This document shows, in pieces, positions 1-8,121 of a stretch of 64,000 nucleotides of DNA; the first letter of the stretch is position 1; every line of letters begins with the position of its first letter. The DNA comes from Bradyrhizobium sp. (lineage in GTDB: Bacteria > Pseudomonadota > Alphaproteobacteria > Rhizobiales > Xanthobacteraceae), in the NCBI RefSeq assembly GCF_016213215.1, contig NZ_JACRAW010000056.1, positions 27,846-91,845 on the forward strand. Reading direction: 5' to 3'. Made by a program: the position numbers and the translations under genes. The notes beneath the pieces are model-generated. The model saw only the letters and a list, made by a program, of their open reading frames with translations. It was not told where the DNA came from and made no database searches.

Positions 1-1
1 C

Positions 2-1051
2 GCAAAGCCGCGCTCCTCGCCGACCGAGAAGGCGGGCGGCGTCGAGCTGCCGAGCTACCGCGGCGACATCGTCAACGACATCGCCTTCACCGCCGAGGCG
101 CGCACGCCCGATCCCCAGCGTCAGCTGATGGCCTATCGCCAGTCGGCGGCAACGCTGAATCTGCTGCGAGCCTTTGCCACCGGCGGCTTTGCCAATCTCG
201 CCAGCGTGCATCAGTGGATGCTCGGCTTCATCAAGGATTCTCCGCAGTCGCGGCGCTACAAGGAGTTGGCCGACCGCATCTCCGAGGCGCTCAATTTCAT
301 GCGCGCCTGCGGCCTCGATCTGGAGAGCCACCCCGAGCTGCGCGCCACCGACTTCTACACCAGCCATGAAGCGCTGCTGCTCGGCTATGAGCAGGCGTTC
401 ACACGGGTCGATTCCACGACCGGAGACTGGTACGCCACGTCCGGCCACATGCTGTGGATCGGCGACCGCACGCGGCAGATCGATCACGGTCACGTTGAAT
501 ATTTCCGCGGTATCAAGAACCCGATTGGCCTGAAGTGCGGGCCGTCGCTGAGGGCCGACGATCTGCTGCGGCTGATCGAGGTGCTGAACCCCGACAACGA
601 GCCCGGACGGCTGACGCTGATCGGTCGCTTCGGCGCCGACAAGATCGGCGAGCACCTGCCGGTCCTCGTGCGCGCCGTCCAGCGCGAGGGGCGGGTGGTT
701 GTCTGGTCGTGCGATCCCATGCACGGCAACACCATTACCTCGACCAGCGGTTACAAGACGCGGCCGTTCGACCGCATCCTGTCTGAGGTGAAGTCGTTCT
801 TCGCGATCCACGCTGCGGAAGGCACCCATGCCGGCGGCGTTCATCTGGAGATGACCGGCCAGGACGTCACAGAATGCATCGGCGGCGCGCGCGCCATCAC
901 GGACGAGGGCCTCAACGACCGCTATCACACGGTTTGCGATCCCCGCCTCAACGCCGAGCAGTCGATCGACATGGCCTTCCTCATCGCGGAACTGCTTAAA
1001 CAGGATCGCGCCGCCCAGGCCAAGCCGATGCCGGCCGTCGCGGGTCTCTAG
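2..1051 (+). CDS. 3-deoxy-7-phosphoheptulonate synthase, class II (5' truncated by window)
   Basis: DAHP synthase condenses phosphoenolpyruvate and erythrose 4-phosphate, the first step of the shikimate pathway. An ATG exists at 128, but the frame is open from base 2 and encodes family-conserved sequence before it ([11 protein letters not shown], then [10 protein letters not shown]), so the gene starts upstream of the window. Class II (plant/AroA-II type) hallmarks follow in order: [54 protein letters not shown] and [12 protein letters not shown], covering the PEP and metal-binding barrel strands. It ends in TAG at 1049-1051, and dgkA follows almost immediately. Only the C-terminal three quarters is visible. 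Family assignment is secure; isozyme naming (aroF/aroG) is not attempted. Confidence 0.95.
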   Translation, partial: AKPRSSPTEKAGGVELPSYRGDIVNDIAFTAEARTPDPQRQLMAYRQSAATLNLLRAFATGGFANLASVHQWMLGFIKDSPQSRRYKELADRISEALNFMRACGLDLESHPELRATDFYTSHEALLLGYEQAFTRVDSTTGDWYATSGHMLWIGDRTRQIDHGHVEYFRGIKNPIGLKCGPSLRADDLLRLIEVLNPDNEPGRLTLIGRFGADKIGEHLPVLVRAVQREGRVVVWSCDPMHGNTITSTSGYKTRPFDRILSEVKSFFAIHAAEGTHAGGVHLEMTGQDVTECIGGARAITDEGLNDRYHTVCDPRLNAEQSIDMAFLIAELLKQDRAAQAKPMPAVAGL

Positions 1052-1053
1052 AT

Positions 1054-1407
1054 TTGCTCCGGTTCTGGCGAGCCACCATCAACTCGCGCAATGGCATCAT
1101 CTTCGCGATTCGCTCGGAGCAGGCGGTTCGCGAGGAGATCGCCGCCCTGATCCTTGCGTTGCCGCTCGCCTGGCTGATCGGCGCGACAACCATCCGTGCG
1201 GTCGAGCTGGTCGGATCGGTGGTGCTGGTCCTGATCGTCGAACTGCTCAACACCGCGATCGAGAAGCTTGCCGACCGGCTGACGATGGATCACGATCCGC
1301 AGATCGGTCAGGTCAAGGACATGGGCTCGGCCGCCGTCGGCGTCGCCCTGGTGCTAGCCGGCATATTCTGGCTGTTCGCCATCGCCGAACGAATGGGCAT
1401 GATCTAG
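1054..1407 (+). CDS. dgkA: diacylglycerol kinase (DgkA family)
   Basis: Small integral-membrane diacylglycerol kinase that phosphorylates diacylglycerol to phosphatidic acid. The protein has 117 residues, the usual DgkA size (E. coli 122), with three predicted transmembrane helices. The family signature is visible as VELLNTAIEKLADR and the following KDMGSAAVGVAL, which contain the catalytic Glu and ATP-contact residues. Start is TTG at 1054, two bases after the DAHP synthase stop; no ATG lies early in the frame. It ends three bases before nadE. The tight packing suggests a DAHP synthase-dgkA-nadE transcription unit. The start codon is the only uncertain point. Confidence 0.93.
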   Translation: MLRFWRATINSRNGIIFAIRSEQAVREEIAALILALPLAWLIGATTIRAVELVGSVVLVLIVELLNTAIEKLADRLTMDHDPQIGQVKDMGSAAVGVALVLAGIFWLFAIAERMGMI

Positions 1408-1410
1408 CGC

Positions 1411-3168
1411 ATGACCGAACGAGCTGAGGTATTTGCCGTCACGCTCGCCCAGCTCAATCCGACGCTGGGCGATGTCGAGGGCAATGCTGCCAAGGCGCGC
1501 GCGGCGCGTGCGCAGGCGATGGCGGATGGCTCCGACCTGTTGCTGCTGCCGGAGCTGTTCATCGCCGGCTATCCACCGGAAGACCTGGTGCTCAAGCCAG
1601 CTTTCCAGGCGGCGTGCCGCGCGGCGGTCGAGGAACTGGCTCGCGAGACCGCCGATGGCGGTCCGGCGGTGCTGATCGGCACGCCGTGGGTCGAGGAAGG
1701 CAAGCTCTACAATGCCTGCGCACTTCTTGACCGCGGGCGGATCGCGGCGCTGCGCTTCAAGGTCAACCTGCCGAACTACGGCGTTTTCGACGAGAAACGG
1801 CTGTTCGCGCGCGGCCCGGCCGCAGGTCCCGTCACCGTCCGCGGCGTCCGGGTCGGTGTCCCGATTTGCGAGGACATCTGGCTTGAAGAGTCCGGGGACT
1901 ACGAGAACATCGTCGAGACCCTGGCCGAGACCGGGGCGGAAATCATCCTCGTGCCCAACGGCTCACCCTATGCGCGCGACAAGAACGACGTCCGGCTGTC
2001 GGTCGCGGTGGCGCGGGTGAAGGAGAGCGGGCTGCCGGTGGTCTATCTCAACCAGGTCTGCGGCCAGGACGAACTGGTGTTCGATGGGGCCTCCTTCGTG
2101 CTCAATGGCGATCTGTCGCTCGCAGCGCAGTTGCCGGCCTTTGAAGAGAATGTCACGACGCTGCGCTTCACCTGCGGCACTGAGGGCTGGCGGTGCGCGG
2201 GTCCCATCGCCCAACTCCCGGAGGGCGACAAGGCCGACTATGCTGCCTGCGTGCTCGGCCTGCGCGACTATGTGCGCAAGAACGGTTTTCCCGGCGTCCT
2301 GCTCGGCATTTCCGGCGGCATCGATTCCGCGCTGTGCGCGGCCATCGCGGTCGATGCGCTTGGCGCGGATAGGGTGCGCGGGGTGATGCTGCCCTATCGC
2401 TTCACCGCGCAGGTCTCGATCGACGACGCGGCAAAGCTGGCAAGCCGGCTCGGCATCCGCCACGAGGTGCTGCCGATCGCGGATGCCGTCAACGGTTTCG
2501 AGAACATCCTGTCCGAGACCTTCAAGGGGCTGCCGCGCGACATCACCGAAGAGAATCTGCAGGCGCGCGCCCGCGGCACGCTGCTGATGGCGATCTCGAA
2601 CAAGACCGGCGCCATGGTGGTGACGACCGGCAACAAGTCGGAAATGTCGGTGGGCTATGCCACGCTGTACGGCGACATGAACGGCGGCTTCAATCCAATC
2701 AAGGACATCTACAAGACCGAGGTGTTCCGCCTCGCCGCCTTGCGCAATGTCTGGAAGCCTGAGGGCGCACTCGGCCCCTCGGGCGAGGTCATTCCGCCCG
2801 ACATCATTGCGCGGCCGCCGACCGCCGAGTTGCGGGAGAACCAGACCGATCAGGATTCGCTGCCGCCCTATGAGCTGCTTGATGCGGTGCTGGAGCGTTT
2901 GGTCGAGCGCGAGGAGCCGCTCGATGCGATCGTTGCCGCCGGCTTTGACCGCGACGTCGTGGCGCGGATCGACCGGCTGCTCGCGAGTGCCGAATACAAG
3001 AGGCGGCAGGCAGCGCCCGGAGTGAAGGTGACGCGGCGGAATTTCGGCAGGGACCGCCGCTATCCCATCACCAACCGCTTTCGCGATTCCGGCCAGCCAT
3101 TGCCGAAGCCGGACGAAGATCTCGTGGCGCGATCCGGCCGCGGCTCGGCTGAAGCCTTCGAAGGGTAG
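1411..3168 (+). CDS. nadE: glutamine-dependent NAD+ synthase
   Basis: Makes NAD+ from nicotinate adenine dinucleotide, ATP and glutamine, the last step of NAD synthesis. At 585 residues it is the two-domain form. The N-terminal nitrilase-fold glutaminase (about 1-270) shows the Glu in LPELFIAGYP, the Lys in FKVNLPNYGVFDE and the Cys in GVPICEDIW. The C-terminal ATP-pyrophosphatase domain (about 280-560) has the SGGIDSALCAA loop and TTGNKSEMSVGYATLYGD. Start ATG is three bases after dgkA. Its product joins the pyridine nucleotide pool, but there is no sign it belongs to the distant nicotinate catabolic locus at 41-57 kb. Confidence 0.97.
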   Translation: MTERAEVFAVTLAQLNPTLGDVEGNAAKARAARAQAMADGSDLLLLPELFIAGYPPEDLVLKPAFQAACRAAVEELARETADGGPAVLIGTPWVEEGKLYNACALLDRGRIAALRFKVNLPNYGVFDEKRLFARGPAAGPVTVRGVRVGVPICEDIWLEESGDYENIVETLAETGAEIILVPNGSPYARDKNDVRLSVAVARVKESGLPVVYLNQVCGQDELVFDGASFVLNGDLSLAAQLPAFEENVTTLRFTCGTEGWRCAGPIAQLPEGDKADYAACVLGLRDYVRKNGFPGVLLGISGGIDSALCAAIAVDALGADRVRGVMLPYRFTAQVSIDDAAKLASRLGIRHEVLPIADAVNGFENILSETFKGLPRDITEENLQARARGTLLMAISNKTGAMVVTTGNKSEMSVGYATLYGDMNGGFNPIKDIYKTEVFRLAALRNVWKPEGALGPSGEVIPPDIIARPPTAELRENQTDQDSLPPYELLDAVLERLVEREEPLDAIVAAGFDRDVVARIDRLLASAEYKRRQAAPGVKVTRRNFGRDRRYPITNRFRDSGQPLPKPDEDLVARSGRGSAEAFEG

Positions 3169-3186
3169 GGCTACCAGATCAGTGTG

Positions 3187-3213
3187 GTCATCATCCGCGG
3201 AAGCGGATGACCC
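3187..3213. repeat. short hairpin of the TCATCCGC...GCGGATGA type
   Basis: An 8 bp perfect stem (3191-3198 with 3203-3210) closes a GGAA loop 20 bases after the nadE stop. It resembles the common alphaproteobacterial intergenic palindrome built on GTCAT...ATGAC. There is no T-tract, so it is not a convincing intrinsic terminator, although it may protect the mRNA 3' end. Confidence 0.4.
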
Positions 3214-3360
3214 AGTGCCCGCGGCGCTCTTCTTGCGGAAGGAATCTCGCAACGAATGTCTGCATCGGCACACACATTGATGCTGGAAACTGGTTCCTTC
3301 GCTAAGCGAGCAGTGGCCATCCTTCAAGATTCGTAAGCAACCAGATTTGAATCGAGCACA

Positions 3361-3402
3361 TTGATCGCGATCAATTTCAAGCAACGCCGTCTTTGCTAGT
3401 GT
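3361..3402 (+). promoter_or_regulatory. FNR/FixK-type box with class II promoter
   Basis: TTGATCGCGATCAA at 3361-3374 is a perfect palindrome matching the FNR/FixK consensus TTGAT-N4-ATCAA, and the palindrome extends one base on each side. A TANNNT-type -10 (TAGTGT, 3397-3402) lies where a class II activator site centred at -41.5 would put it, giving a predicted start near 3409. What is seen is the sequence. Binding by a FixK2/FNR-type regulator is inferred from the established consensus for rhizobia. Confidence 0.6.
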
Positions 3403-3429
3403 TTGTTTTGTCGAAACGTTGGAGGGTCA

Positions 3430-3492
3430 ATGGCACCGCCGCAGCAGGCAGCCGTAACGACCGCCGGGGCATACGTTCGGGCCTCGGCCTAG
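3430..3492 (+). CDS. possible 20-residue peptide in the FixK-box transcript
   Basis: ATG at 3430 follows GGAGGG (3421-3426) at good spacing and opens 20 Ala-rich codons ending in TAG at 3490-3492. The peptide begins MAPPQQAAV and has no recognised domain. The frame is short enough to occur by chance. The ribosome site and its location inside a promoter-terminator bracket are the only support. Confidence 0.3.
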   Translation: MAPPQQAAVTTAGAYVRASA

Positions 3493-3508
3493 CGGCTTCA
3501 CCACGAAC

Positions 3509-3587
3509 GCGTCATCGGGCGCGGCTTCCAGGGTTGCATCAGTCAGGCAAAACCCTAACTCAGCCGCGCCTCGATGCGCTTTTTTTT
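3509..3587 (+). terminator. intrinsic terminator with long branched stem
   Basis: The arms GGCGCGGCT (3518-3526) and AGCCGCGCC (3562-3570) are exact complements. They are extended outward by CATCG/CGATG (3513-3517 with 3572-3576) and GCG/CGC (3509-3511 with 3577-3579), with single-base bulges. An inner AGGGTT/AACCCT hairpin sits in the loop. Eight T residues follow at 3580-3587. It is the strongest plus-strand intrinsic terminator I saw in the window. Confidence 0.75.
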
Positions 3588-3932
3588 CCCAACAGGTTAT
3601 CACCTAACGATTGCAAACGGCGGCGCAGATCACGGCCGCGGCATCTCGATCCCATTTTTCTTGTTCGCCGAGCGGTTTGCCGAGCGACCCGTCATCCACG
3701 CGCATGTCACGGAACCATCAGATCATGGGTTGTGCAAAATCGAGCGTGACTGCGGCAGGCTGGATCAAAAAGCGCGATGAAGCGCGAGCGAAAACCGATC
3801 GTATCGGCGCGAGGTTTTCAAGAGATAAGTGGCAGAAGCATACGAATAGAATCGCGTCTTACAATTTGCCATTGTTCCGCAGTTGCTGTCAGCCTGGCAT
3901 ACGTCCCAGACTCATGCGGCCCTGGCAGTCAT
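3588..3932. other. intergenic stretch with no recognised gene
   Basis: About 345 bases less GC-rich than the flanks. Short frames cross it on the plus strand, but none has a ribosome site, a domain or family-like composition. No repeat or RNA was recognised. Confidence 0.5.
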
Positions 3933-4019
3933 TTACATGCCAATGAACAGCACAATCGCGACCAATAGAACCGTAAAGGCGATGCTGCAGATGGTGAGCC
4001 AGGACGCTTCGTGCTTCAT
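3933..4019 (-). CDS. 28-residue single-span membrane peptide
   Basis: A 28-codon minus-strand frame from ATG (4019-4017) to TAA (3935-3933). The product starts MKHEASW and continues as one hydrophobic helix (LLVAIVLFIGM) up to the C-terminus, like a minimal bitopic inner-membrane peptide. A GTAGGT element lies about five bases before the start. I believe similar tiny hydrophobic proteins occur in other Bradyrhizobium genomes, but this could not be checked. No function can be assigned. It lies downstream of, and on the same strand as, the DUF2865 gene, about 210 bases away. Confidence 0.5.
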   Translation of the reverse strand: MKHEASWLTICSIAFTVLLVAIVLFIGM

Positions 4020-4230
4020 GGACCTACGCTGCTCGTCATTGGAAACCCGATCTTGATCTCGCTCAAGCTGGTCAACGTGTCACACCGGGATCGCGCTGCG
4101 GGCTCCAGGTCGGCGTTCGAGTGGGAAGGGTTTGCCGCAACCCGCTGCGCTCTCGAGCTCGGCGACTTAAGAGCGAGCTTCGCAAGCGGGAGAGGTAAAA
4201 CGAGCTGCGGTCGAACCGCTCGACCCGAAC

Positions 4231-5358
4231 TCAGCGCGTTGGAATGAAGCTCGGGCCGACCGTGCGGATCGGCTTGTTGTCCGAAGCGCCCGGGTTGGCC
4301 GGCGCGGACGATGTATCCGGCGCCGGCGTGCCGGCCGCGGTGGAAGGCGCAGCGCCCTTCTTGGCATTGACCGGTGCGGCCTTGCCCATCTGGCGCTGCT
4401 GCATCTTCCTGGCGCTCTCTTCGGTGACGATGATGTCGCCCTGTTGTTCGGCGGTAGCCTTGTCGTCGACGGATTTCAGCGCGTCGGCCCAGGTCTGGCC
4501 TGCGGCCTTGCAGGAGCAGGACGGGTTGAACTCGGTGCGGAATTTGAATGCGTTGGGCAGCGCCGTGTAGGGCTGGCCGTTGGTCGAGACCGCCGCGTTC
4601 ATGTCCTCCCCCGGATTGCGATAGGCGTAGAGCGAGGCTTCCGCGGCCGGGCACAGCGCCTTGCAGGCCTTCTCGTCATCCGGGAAGCGGGCCGGGACGG
4701 TGGCAAAAGAGATCGGGAAATAGGCGCCGTCGCAGGTGCGCACGCAGACGGTGCGATAGGTGCCGGACTGCGGACCGAAGTCGCCGCCGGGCGGCCCGGC
4801 GGGGTTGTTGCCGCCGCCGAACAGGTTGCTCAGGAAATTGCCGGGGCCGCCCTGCGCCTGCTGCGCAGCGGCGGCGTATTGCGGGCCGCAATTGTTCTGC
4901 GCCAGCGCCAGCAGGACCGATCGGCGCTGATTGTCGCGGTCGTTGCCGAAGCCGCCACCGCCGCGCAATCGCTCGAGGTTCGAGGTGATCTGGTCCAGAT
5001 TGGCGCGCATTTGCTGGATCTGGGTGTTGACCGGACCGCACTGCGCCGATTGGCCGCTGAACAGCGAGAAGAAGCCGGAGCTGTCGCAGCCCATGCGCTT
5101 GGCCTGCAGGGTCACGCGATCGAGCTCCGCCTGCTGTCGGCTTGCGGAATCCTGGTAGCGGCGGATCTGGTCGTCCTTGGCCGGGTCGCCGGTGGCGCCA
5201 CGGTCGACCGCTGCAAGCTGCGCTTCCAAGCGCGAGCACATCGGATTGGTGGCCGCCCCCGGGGGCGGACCGGTCTGCGCAAAGGCGGAGGAGCCGAGCA
5301 CCAGAACGCCAAGGAGCGCCGTGCAGACCAGGATTCGTGGGGGAAGGGCGGCAGTCAC
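4231..5358 (-). CDS. DUF2865 domain-containing secreted protein
   Basis: 375 residues with a clear Sec signal peptide (hydrophobic 9-24, then SSAFAQT), so exported to the periplasm or envelope. The family is DUF2865, found in Rhizobiales and of unknown function. An N-terminal part (about 35-135) rich in polar residues and Gln looks coiled-coil (RRYQDSASRQQAELDRV, then NTQIQQMRANLDQI). The central Cys-rich block GTYRTVCVRTCDGAYFPISF...CKALCPAAEASLYAYR is the domain core, and it recurs as NPSCSCKAAG. The tail (about 315-375) is Pro/Ala-rich and probably disordered. No operon partner is obvious. Function unknown. Confidence 0.85.
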   Translation of the reverse strand: MTAALPPRILVCTALLGVLVLGSSAFAQTGPPPGAATNPMCSRLEAQLAAVDRGATGDPAKDDQIRRYQDSASRQQAELDRVTLQAKRMGCDSSGFFSLFSGQSAQCGPVNTQIQQMRANLDQITSNLERLRGGGGFGNDRDNQRRSVLLALAQNNCGPQYAAAAQQAQGGPGNFLSNLFGGGNNPAGPPGGDFGPQSGTYRTVCVRTCDGAYFPISFATVPARFPDDEKACKALCPAAEASLYAYRNPGEDMNAAVSTNGQPYTALPNAFKFRTEFNPSCSCKAAGQTWADALKSVDDKATAEQQGDIIVTEESARKMQQRQMGKAAPVNAKKGAAPSTAAGTPAPDTSSAPANPGASDNKPIRTVGPSFIPTR

Positions 5359-5494
5359 GATACTTTGGATGTCCGGCCAATAGGGGATCGGTCGGCCTTG
5401 TGCCGATGGGCGCCTTCAATAGCCCCTTCTCGGGGCAGCGTCACGTCGTTTCCGGGGCGCCGGTGTGACGAAAAGGTTTGCCGGATGCGAAAGG

Positions 5495-5800
5495 TCAGCG
5501 CTGACAGGTGATTGCGACGTATTCGTCGCAATGCCCGCGGTTGCAGTTGGCCGCGGTTTTGGGCACCGAGCCGGTAATTTCGTCGGGATCGACGCGACGA
5601 TAGGCCGATGCCTGAACGAAATCACGGGACCGGCAGTAGGAAAGGGCGGCGGGGGCACCGCATTTGTCGCCCTTGGCGAGACACTGGTCGACGCCGTAGC
5701 CATCCGCCTCGTTGGCGATGATGAAAACGCGTGTCTCGGCCAGGGCGGCCGACGCGGCAAGGCTGAGCGCGCAGGCAAGAAACGCCGGAAGCGATCGCAT
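5495..5800 (-). CDS. small secreted protein, unknown function
   Basis: 101 residues with a textbook signal peptide (MRSLPAFLACALSLAASAALA, cleavage after ALA near residue 21). The mature part of about 80 residues has six cysteines (CLAKGDKC, YCRSRDF, NCNRGHC, ITCQR), suggesting disulfides in the periplasm. The paired-Cys spacing and the VFIIANEADGYGVDQCL start suggest a small structured domain that I cannot name. Divergent from cysS. Confidence 0.7.
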   Translation of the reverse strand: MRSLPAFLACALSLAASAALAETRVFIIANEADGYGVDQCLAKGDKCGAPAALSYCRSRDFVQASAYRRVDPDEITGSVPKTAANCNRGHCDEYVAITCQR

Positions 5801-6074
5801 GGTACACCGTGAGATGAGGGAATAGCCCTCGAACTGAATACGCTGAAATGGTTAAGGATGACCAACCATGGCGGGAGCAAGAGGCTTTGGGTGTCGAAAG
5901 CGGCATTTTCGCGGCTCTTGACGCCGTCCCGCCTCTGCCCCATGGTGAGTTCATGAACGGTCTCCTCATTTGCGCAATTTGCCGCGAGATTACGAGCTAG
6001 CGATTCGCTGGCTGAGGCCGTCTTTTCTCAACAAAGAGAGCACTGGACGCCCGGCCGCAAGGGATTGGGTATCC

Positions 6075-7493
6075 ATGGAACTGCGCCTTTACGACACCCT
6101 GACCAAGGAGAAGCGGCCGTTTCAGCCGCTCGACCCTGGCAACGTCCGCATGTACGTCTGCGGGCCGACGGTCTACGACTTCGCCCATATCGGCAATGCG
6201 CGCCCGGTGATTGTGTTCGACGTGCTGTTCCGGCTCCTCCGGCAGGTCTACGGGGCCGACCACGTCACCTATGTTCGCAACATCACCGACGTCGACGACA
6301 AGATCAACGCGCGCGCCGCGCGTGACTTTCCGGGCGTGCCGCTGAACGAGGCGATCCGCAAGGTTACCGAGGAGACCGAGAAACAGTTTCACGAAGACGT
6401 CGATGCGCTCGGTTGCCTCCGGCCCACGGTAGAGCCGCGCGCGACCGAGCACATCGCAGAGATGCGCTCCATCATCGAGAAGCTCGTCGCCGGCGGCTTT
6501 GCCTATGTCGCCGAGGACCATGTGCTGTTCTCGCCGCAGGCGATGGATGCGGCGAATTCGGTGCTGCCGCGCTATGGCGCGCTGGCAAAACGCTCGCTGG
6601 ACGAGATGATCGCCGGCGCCCGCGTCGATGTGGCGCCCTACAAGCGCGATGTCACCGACTTCGTCTTGTGGAAGCCGTCCAAGCCTGGGGAGCCGTCGTG
6701 GCCGTCGCCGGCCGGCATCACCACGCCCGGCCGTCCGGGCTGGCACGTCGAGTGCTCGGCCATGGCGTGGAAGCATCTGGGTGAGCATTTCGATATCCAT
6801 GGCGGCGGCATCGATCTCGTGTTTCCGCATCACGAGAACGAGGTCGCGCAGAGCTGCTGCGCCTTTCACCGGTCGCGCATGGCGAACTTCTGGATGCACA
6901 ACGGCTTCCTGCAGGTCGAAGGCGAGAAGATGTCGAAGAGCCTCGGCAACTTTGTCACCATCCGCGAGCTGCTCGCGGATTGGCCGGGCGAGGTGCTGCG
7001 TCTGAATATGCTGAAGACGCATTATCGCTCGCCGATCGATTGGACCTTGAAGGGCCTTGAGGAGAGCGAGAAGACCCTCGACGACTGGTACCGGACCGCA
7101 GCCGATGCTCAATCGGGACAGCCCGCCGATGGTGTGATCGAGGCGCTGCTCGACGACATGAACACGCCGCAGATGATCGCGGCGTTGCACGGGTTGCGGC
7201 ACAATGCACTCTCGGGAGGCGAAGCCGCTCGGACCGAGTTGGCTGCCTCGTTGCGCCTGCTCGGTTTTCTGTCCGAGGGCGCGGCGCAGTGGGAGAGCCG
7301 CAAGCGCCAGGGGAGCGGGATCGATGCCGCGCAGATCGAGCGCCTGATCGGCGAGCGCACCGCGGCCCGGGCGCGCAAGGATTTCAAGGAATCCGATCGC
7401 ATTCGCGATGAGCTCGCTGCCATGGGCGTCGTGCTGAAGGACGGTAAAGGCCCTGACGGCAAGCCCGTCACCACCTGGGAGATCGAGCGATGA
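6075..7493 (+). CDS. cysS: cysteinyl-tRNA synthetase
   Basis: Charges tRNA-Cys in the cytoplasm. The chosen start ATG (6075) gives [16 protein letters not shown], the conserved family N-terminus. The frame is open further upstream (to 5970), but that extension is not family-like. Visible motifs are the zinc Cys in YVCGPTVYD, the HIGH-type signature AHIGNARP, the zinc ligands in WHVECSAM and HHENEVAQ, and the KMSKS loop [11 protein letters not shown], followed by the DALR-type helical C-terminus. It has 472 residues, normal for the family. The stop overlaps the start of a small membrane-protein gene (ATGA at 7490-7493). Confidence 0.97.
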   Translation: MELRLYDTLTKEKRPFQPLDPGNVRMYVCGPTVYDFAHIGNARPVIVFDVLFRLLRQVYGADHVTYVRNITDVDDKINARAARDFPGVPLNEAIRKVTEETEKQFHEDVDALGCLRPTVEPRATEHIAEMRSIIEKLVAGGFAYVAEDHVLFSPQAMDAANSVLPRYGALAKRSLDEMIAGARVDVAPYKRDVTDFVLWKPSKPGEPSWPSPAGITTPGRPGWHVECSAMAWKHLGEHFDIHGGGIDLVFPHHENEVAQSCCAFHRSRMANFWMHNGFLQVEGEKMSKSLGNFVTIRELLADWPGEVLRLNMLKTHYRSPIDWTLKGLEESEKTLDDWYRTAADAQSGQPADGVIEALLDDMNTPQMIAALHGLRHNALSGGEAARTELAASLRLLGFLSEGAAQWESRKRQGSGIDAAQIERLIGERTAARARKDFKESDRIRDELAAMGVVLKDGKGPDGKPVTTWEIER

Positions 7494-7603
7494 AGAAGCC
7501 TGATACGCCGTTTCCGAGGCATTGGCTCTATTATATCGCGCTGAAGGTCGTGCTTCTGGCCGGAGCCGTGGCGCTGGTCCTGAAGCTGTACGGACTGTGG
7601 TAA
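7490..7603 (+). CDS. 37-residue single-span membrane protein
   Basis: Begins at an ATG overlapping the cysS stop and ends TAA 7601-7603, five bases before the GNAT gene. The product [19 protein letters not shown]... has a short basic N-terminus and one transmembrane helix (about 13-33, [16 protein letters not shown]). The stop/start overlap with cysS and close spacing to the next gene argue for translation as part of the operon. No family recognised. Confidence 0.6.
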   Translation: MKKPDTPFPRHWLYYIALKVVLLAGAVALVLKLYGLW

Positions 7604-7608
7604 GGACG

Positions 7609-8121
7609 ATGGGACAGACCCTGCCGAAAGCCGCGCTGCGGCCGTTCCTGGCCGCCGATATTCCGGTGCTCGCGGCGATATATGCTGCCGCCATCGAGGA
7701 GCTGAGCGGCGACGATTACAGCGAAGCACAGCAGGAAGCCTGGATCGCCGCCATCGACGACGAAGATGCCTTCGGCCGCAGGCTCGCCGGTGAACTTACG
7801 CTTGTCGCGACGGTCCAGAATTCGCCGGTCGGTTTCGCCTCGCTCCGCGGCAAGGAACATATCGACATGCTTTTCGTGCACCCGAGCGTGGCGGGGCAGG
7901 GGGTCGCCACCATGCTGGTCGACGCGCTGGAAAAGCTCGCCGGCAGCCGCGGCGCCAAGAGCCTCACCGTCGATGCCAGCGACAATGCGCAGGGTTTCTT
8001 CCTAAGGCGCGGCTATGTCGCCCAGCGGCGCAATACCGTGACCATCAACGGCGAATGGCTTGCCAACACCACCATGCAGAAGACGCTCGGCAGCGGCCAG
8101 GCGCCGGGAGCACCGTCATGA
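7609..8121 (+). CDS. GNAT-family N-acetyltransferase
   Basis: 170 residues. The start is ATG 7609, five bases after the upstream micro-gene, because sequence before it is not family-like. It shows the GNAT core: acidic N-terminal helices (AADIPVLAAIYAAAIEEL), strand IDMLFVHPSVAGQGVATMLVDAL with the acetyl-CoA pyrophosphate loop in the form Q/R-x-x-G-x-A (GQGVAT), and a terminal FFLRRGYV strand. It probably acetylates a small molecule or protein amine; substrate unknown. It overlaps the next gene by four bases (ATGA), implying translational coupling with the citramalate synthase. Confidence 0.88.
   Translation: MGQTLPKAALRPFLAADIPVLAAIYAAAIEELSGDDYSEAQQEAWIAAIDDEDAFGRRLAGELTLVATVQNSPVGFASLRGKEHIDMLFVHPSVAGQGVATMLVDALEKLAGSRGAKSLTVDASDNAQGFFLRRGYVAQRRNTVTINGEWLANTTMQKTLGSGQAPGAPS

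Larger units (their letters stand above)
3409..3587 (+). ncRNA. candidate small FixK/FNR-controlled transcript (about 180 nt)
   Basis: The predicted start is set by the FixK-type promoter at 3361-3402 and the end by a strong hairpin plus eight T residues (3509-3587). The unit is self-contained and has no recognisable neighbour gene within it. It includes a 20-codon reading frame behind a good ribosome site (see 3430-3492), so it may be a small mRNA, a regulatory RNA or both. No named RNA family was recognised. The call rests on signals alone. Confidence 0.4.

Noticed and set aside
128..1051. ATG 128 as the start of the DAHP synthase
   Set aside because: Conserved family sequence precedes it in frame back to the window edge; the gene is truncated, not short.
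1963..3384. Long frame antisense to nadE
   Set aside because: Shadow of nadE with no recognisable domain; the same applies to 35500-37116 opposite the HerA-like gene.
4053..4066. Second FixK-like sequence TTGATCTCGCTCAA upstream of the 28-residue peptide gene
   Set aside because: Only the minimal TTGA-N6-TCAA pattern, expected about once per 64 kb by chance. Class II spacing would place the transcription start on the start codon, and no -10 is visible.
5970..6074. N-terminal extension of cysS
   Set aside because: The frame is open, but the 35 residues have no similarity to the family, whose conserved start is MELRLYDT at 6075.
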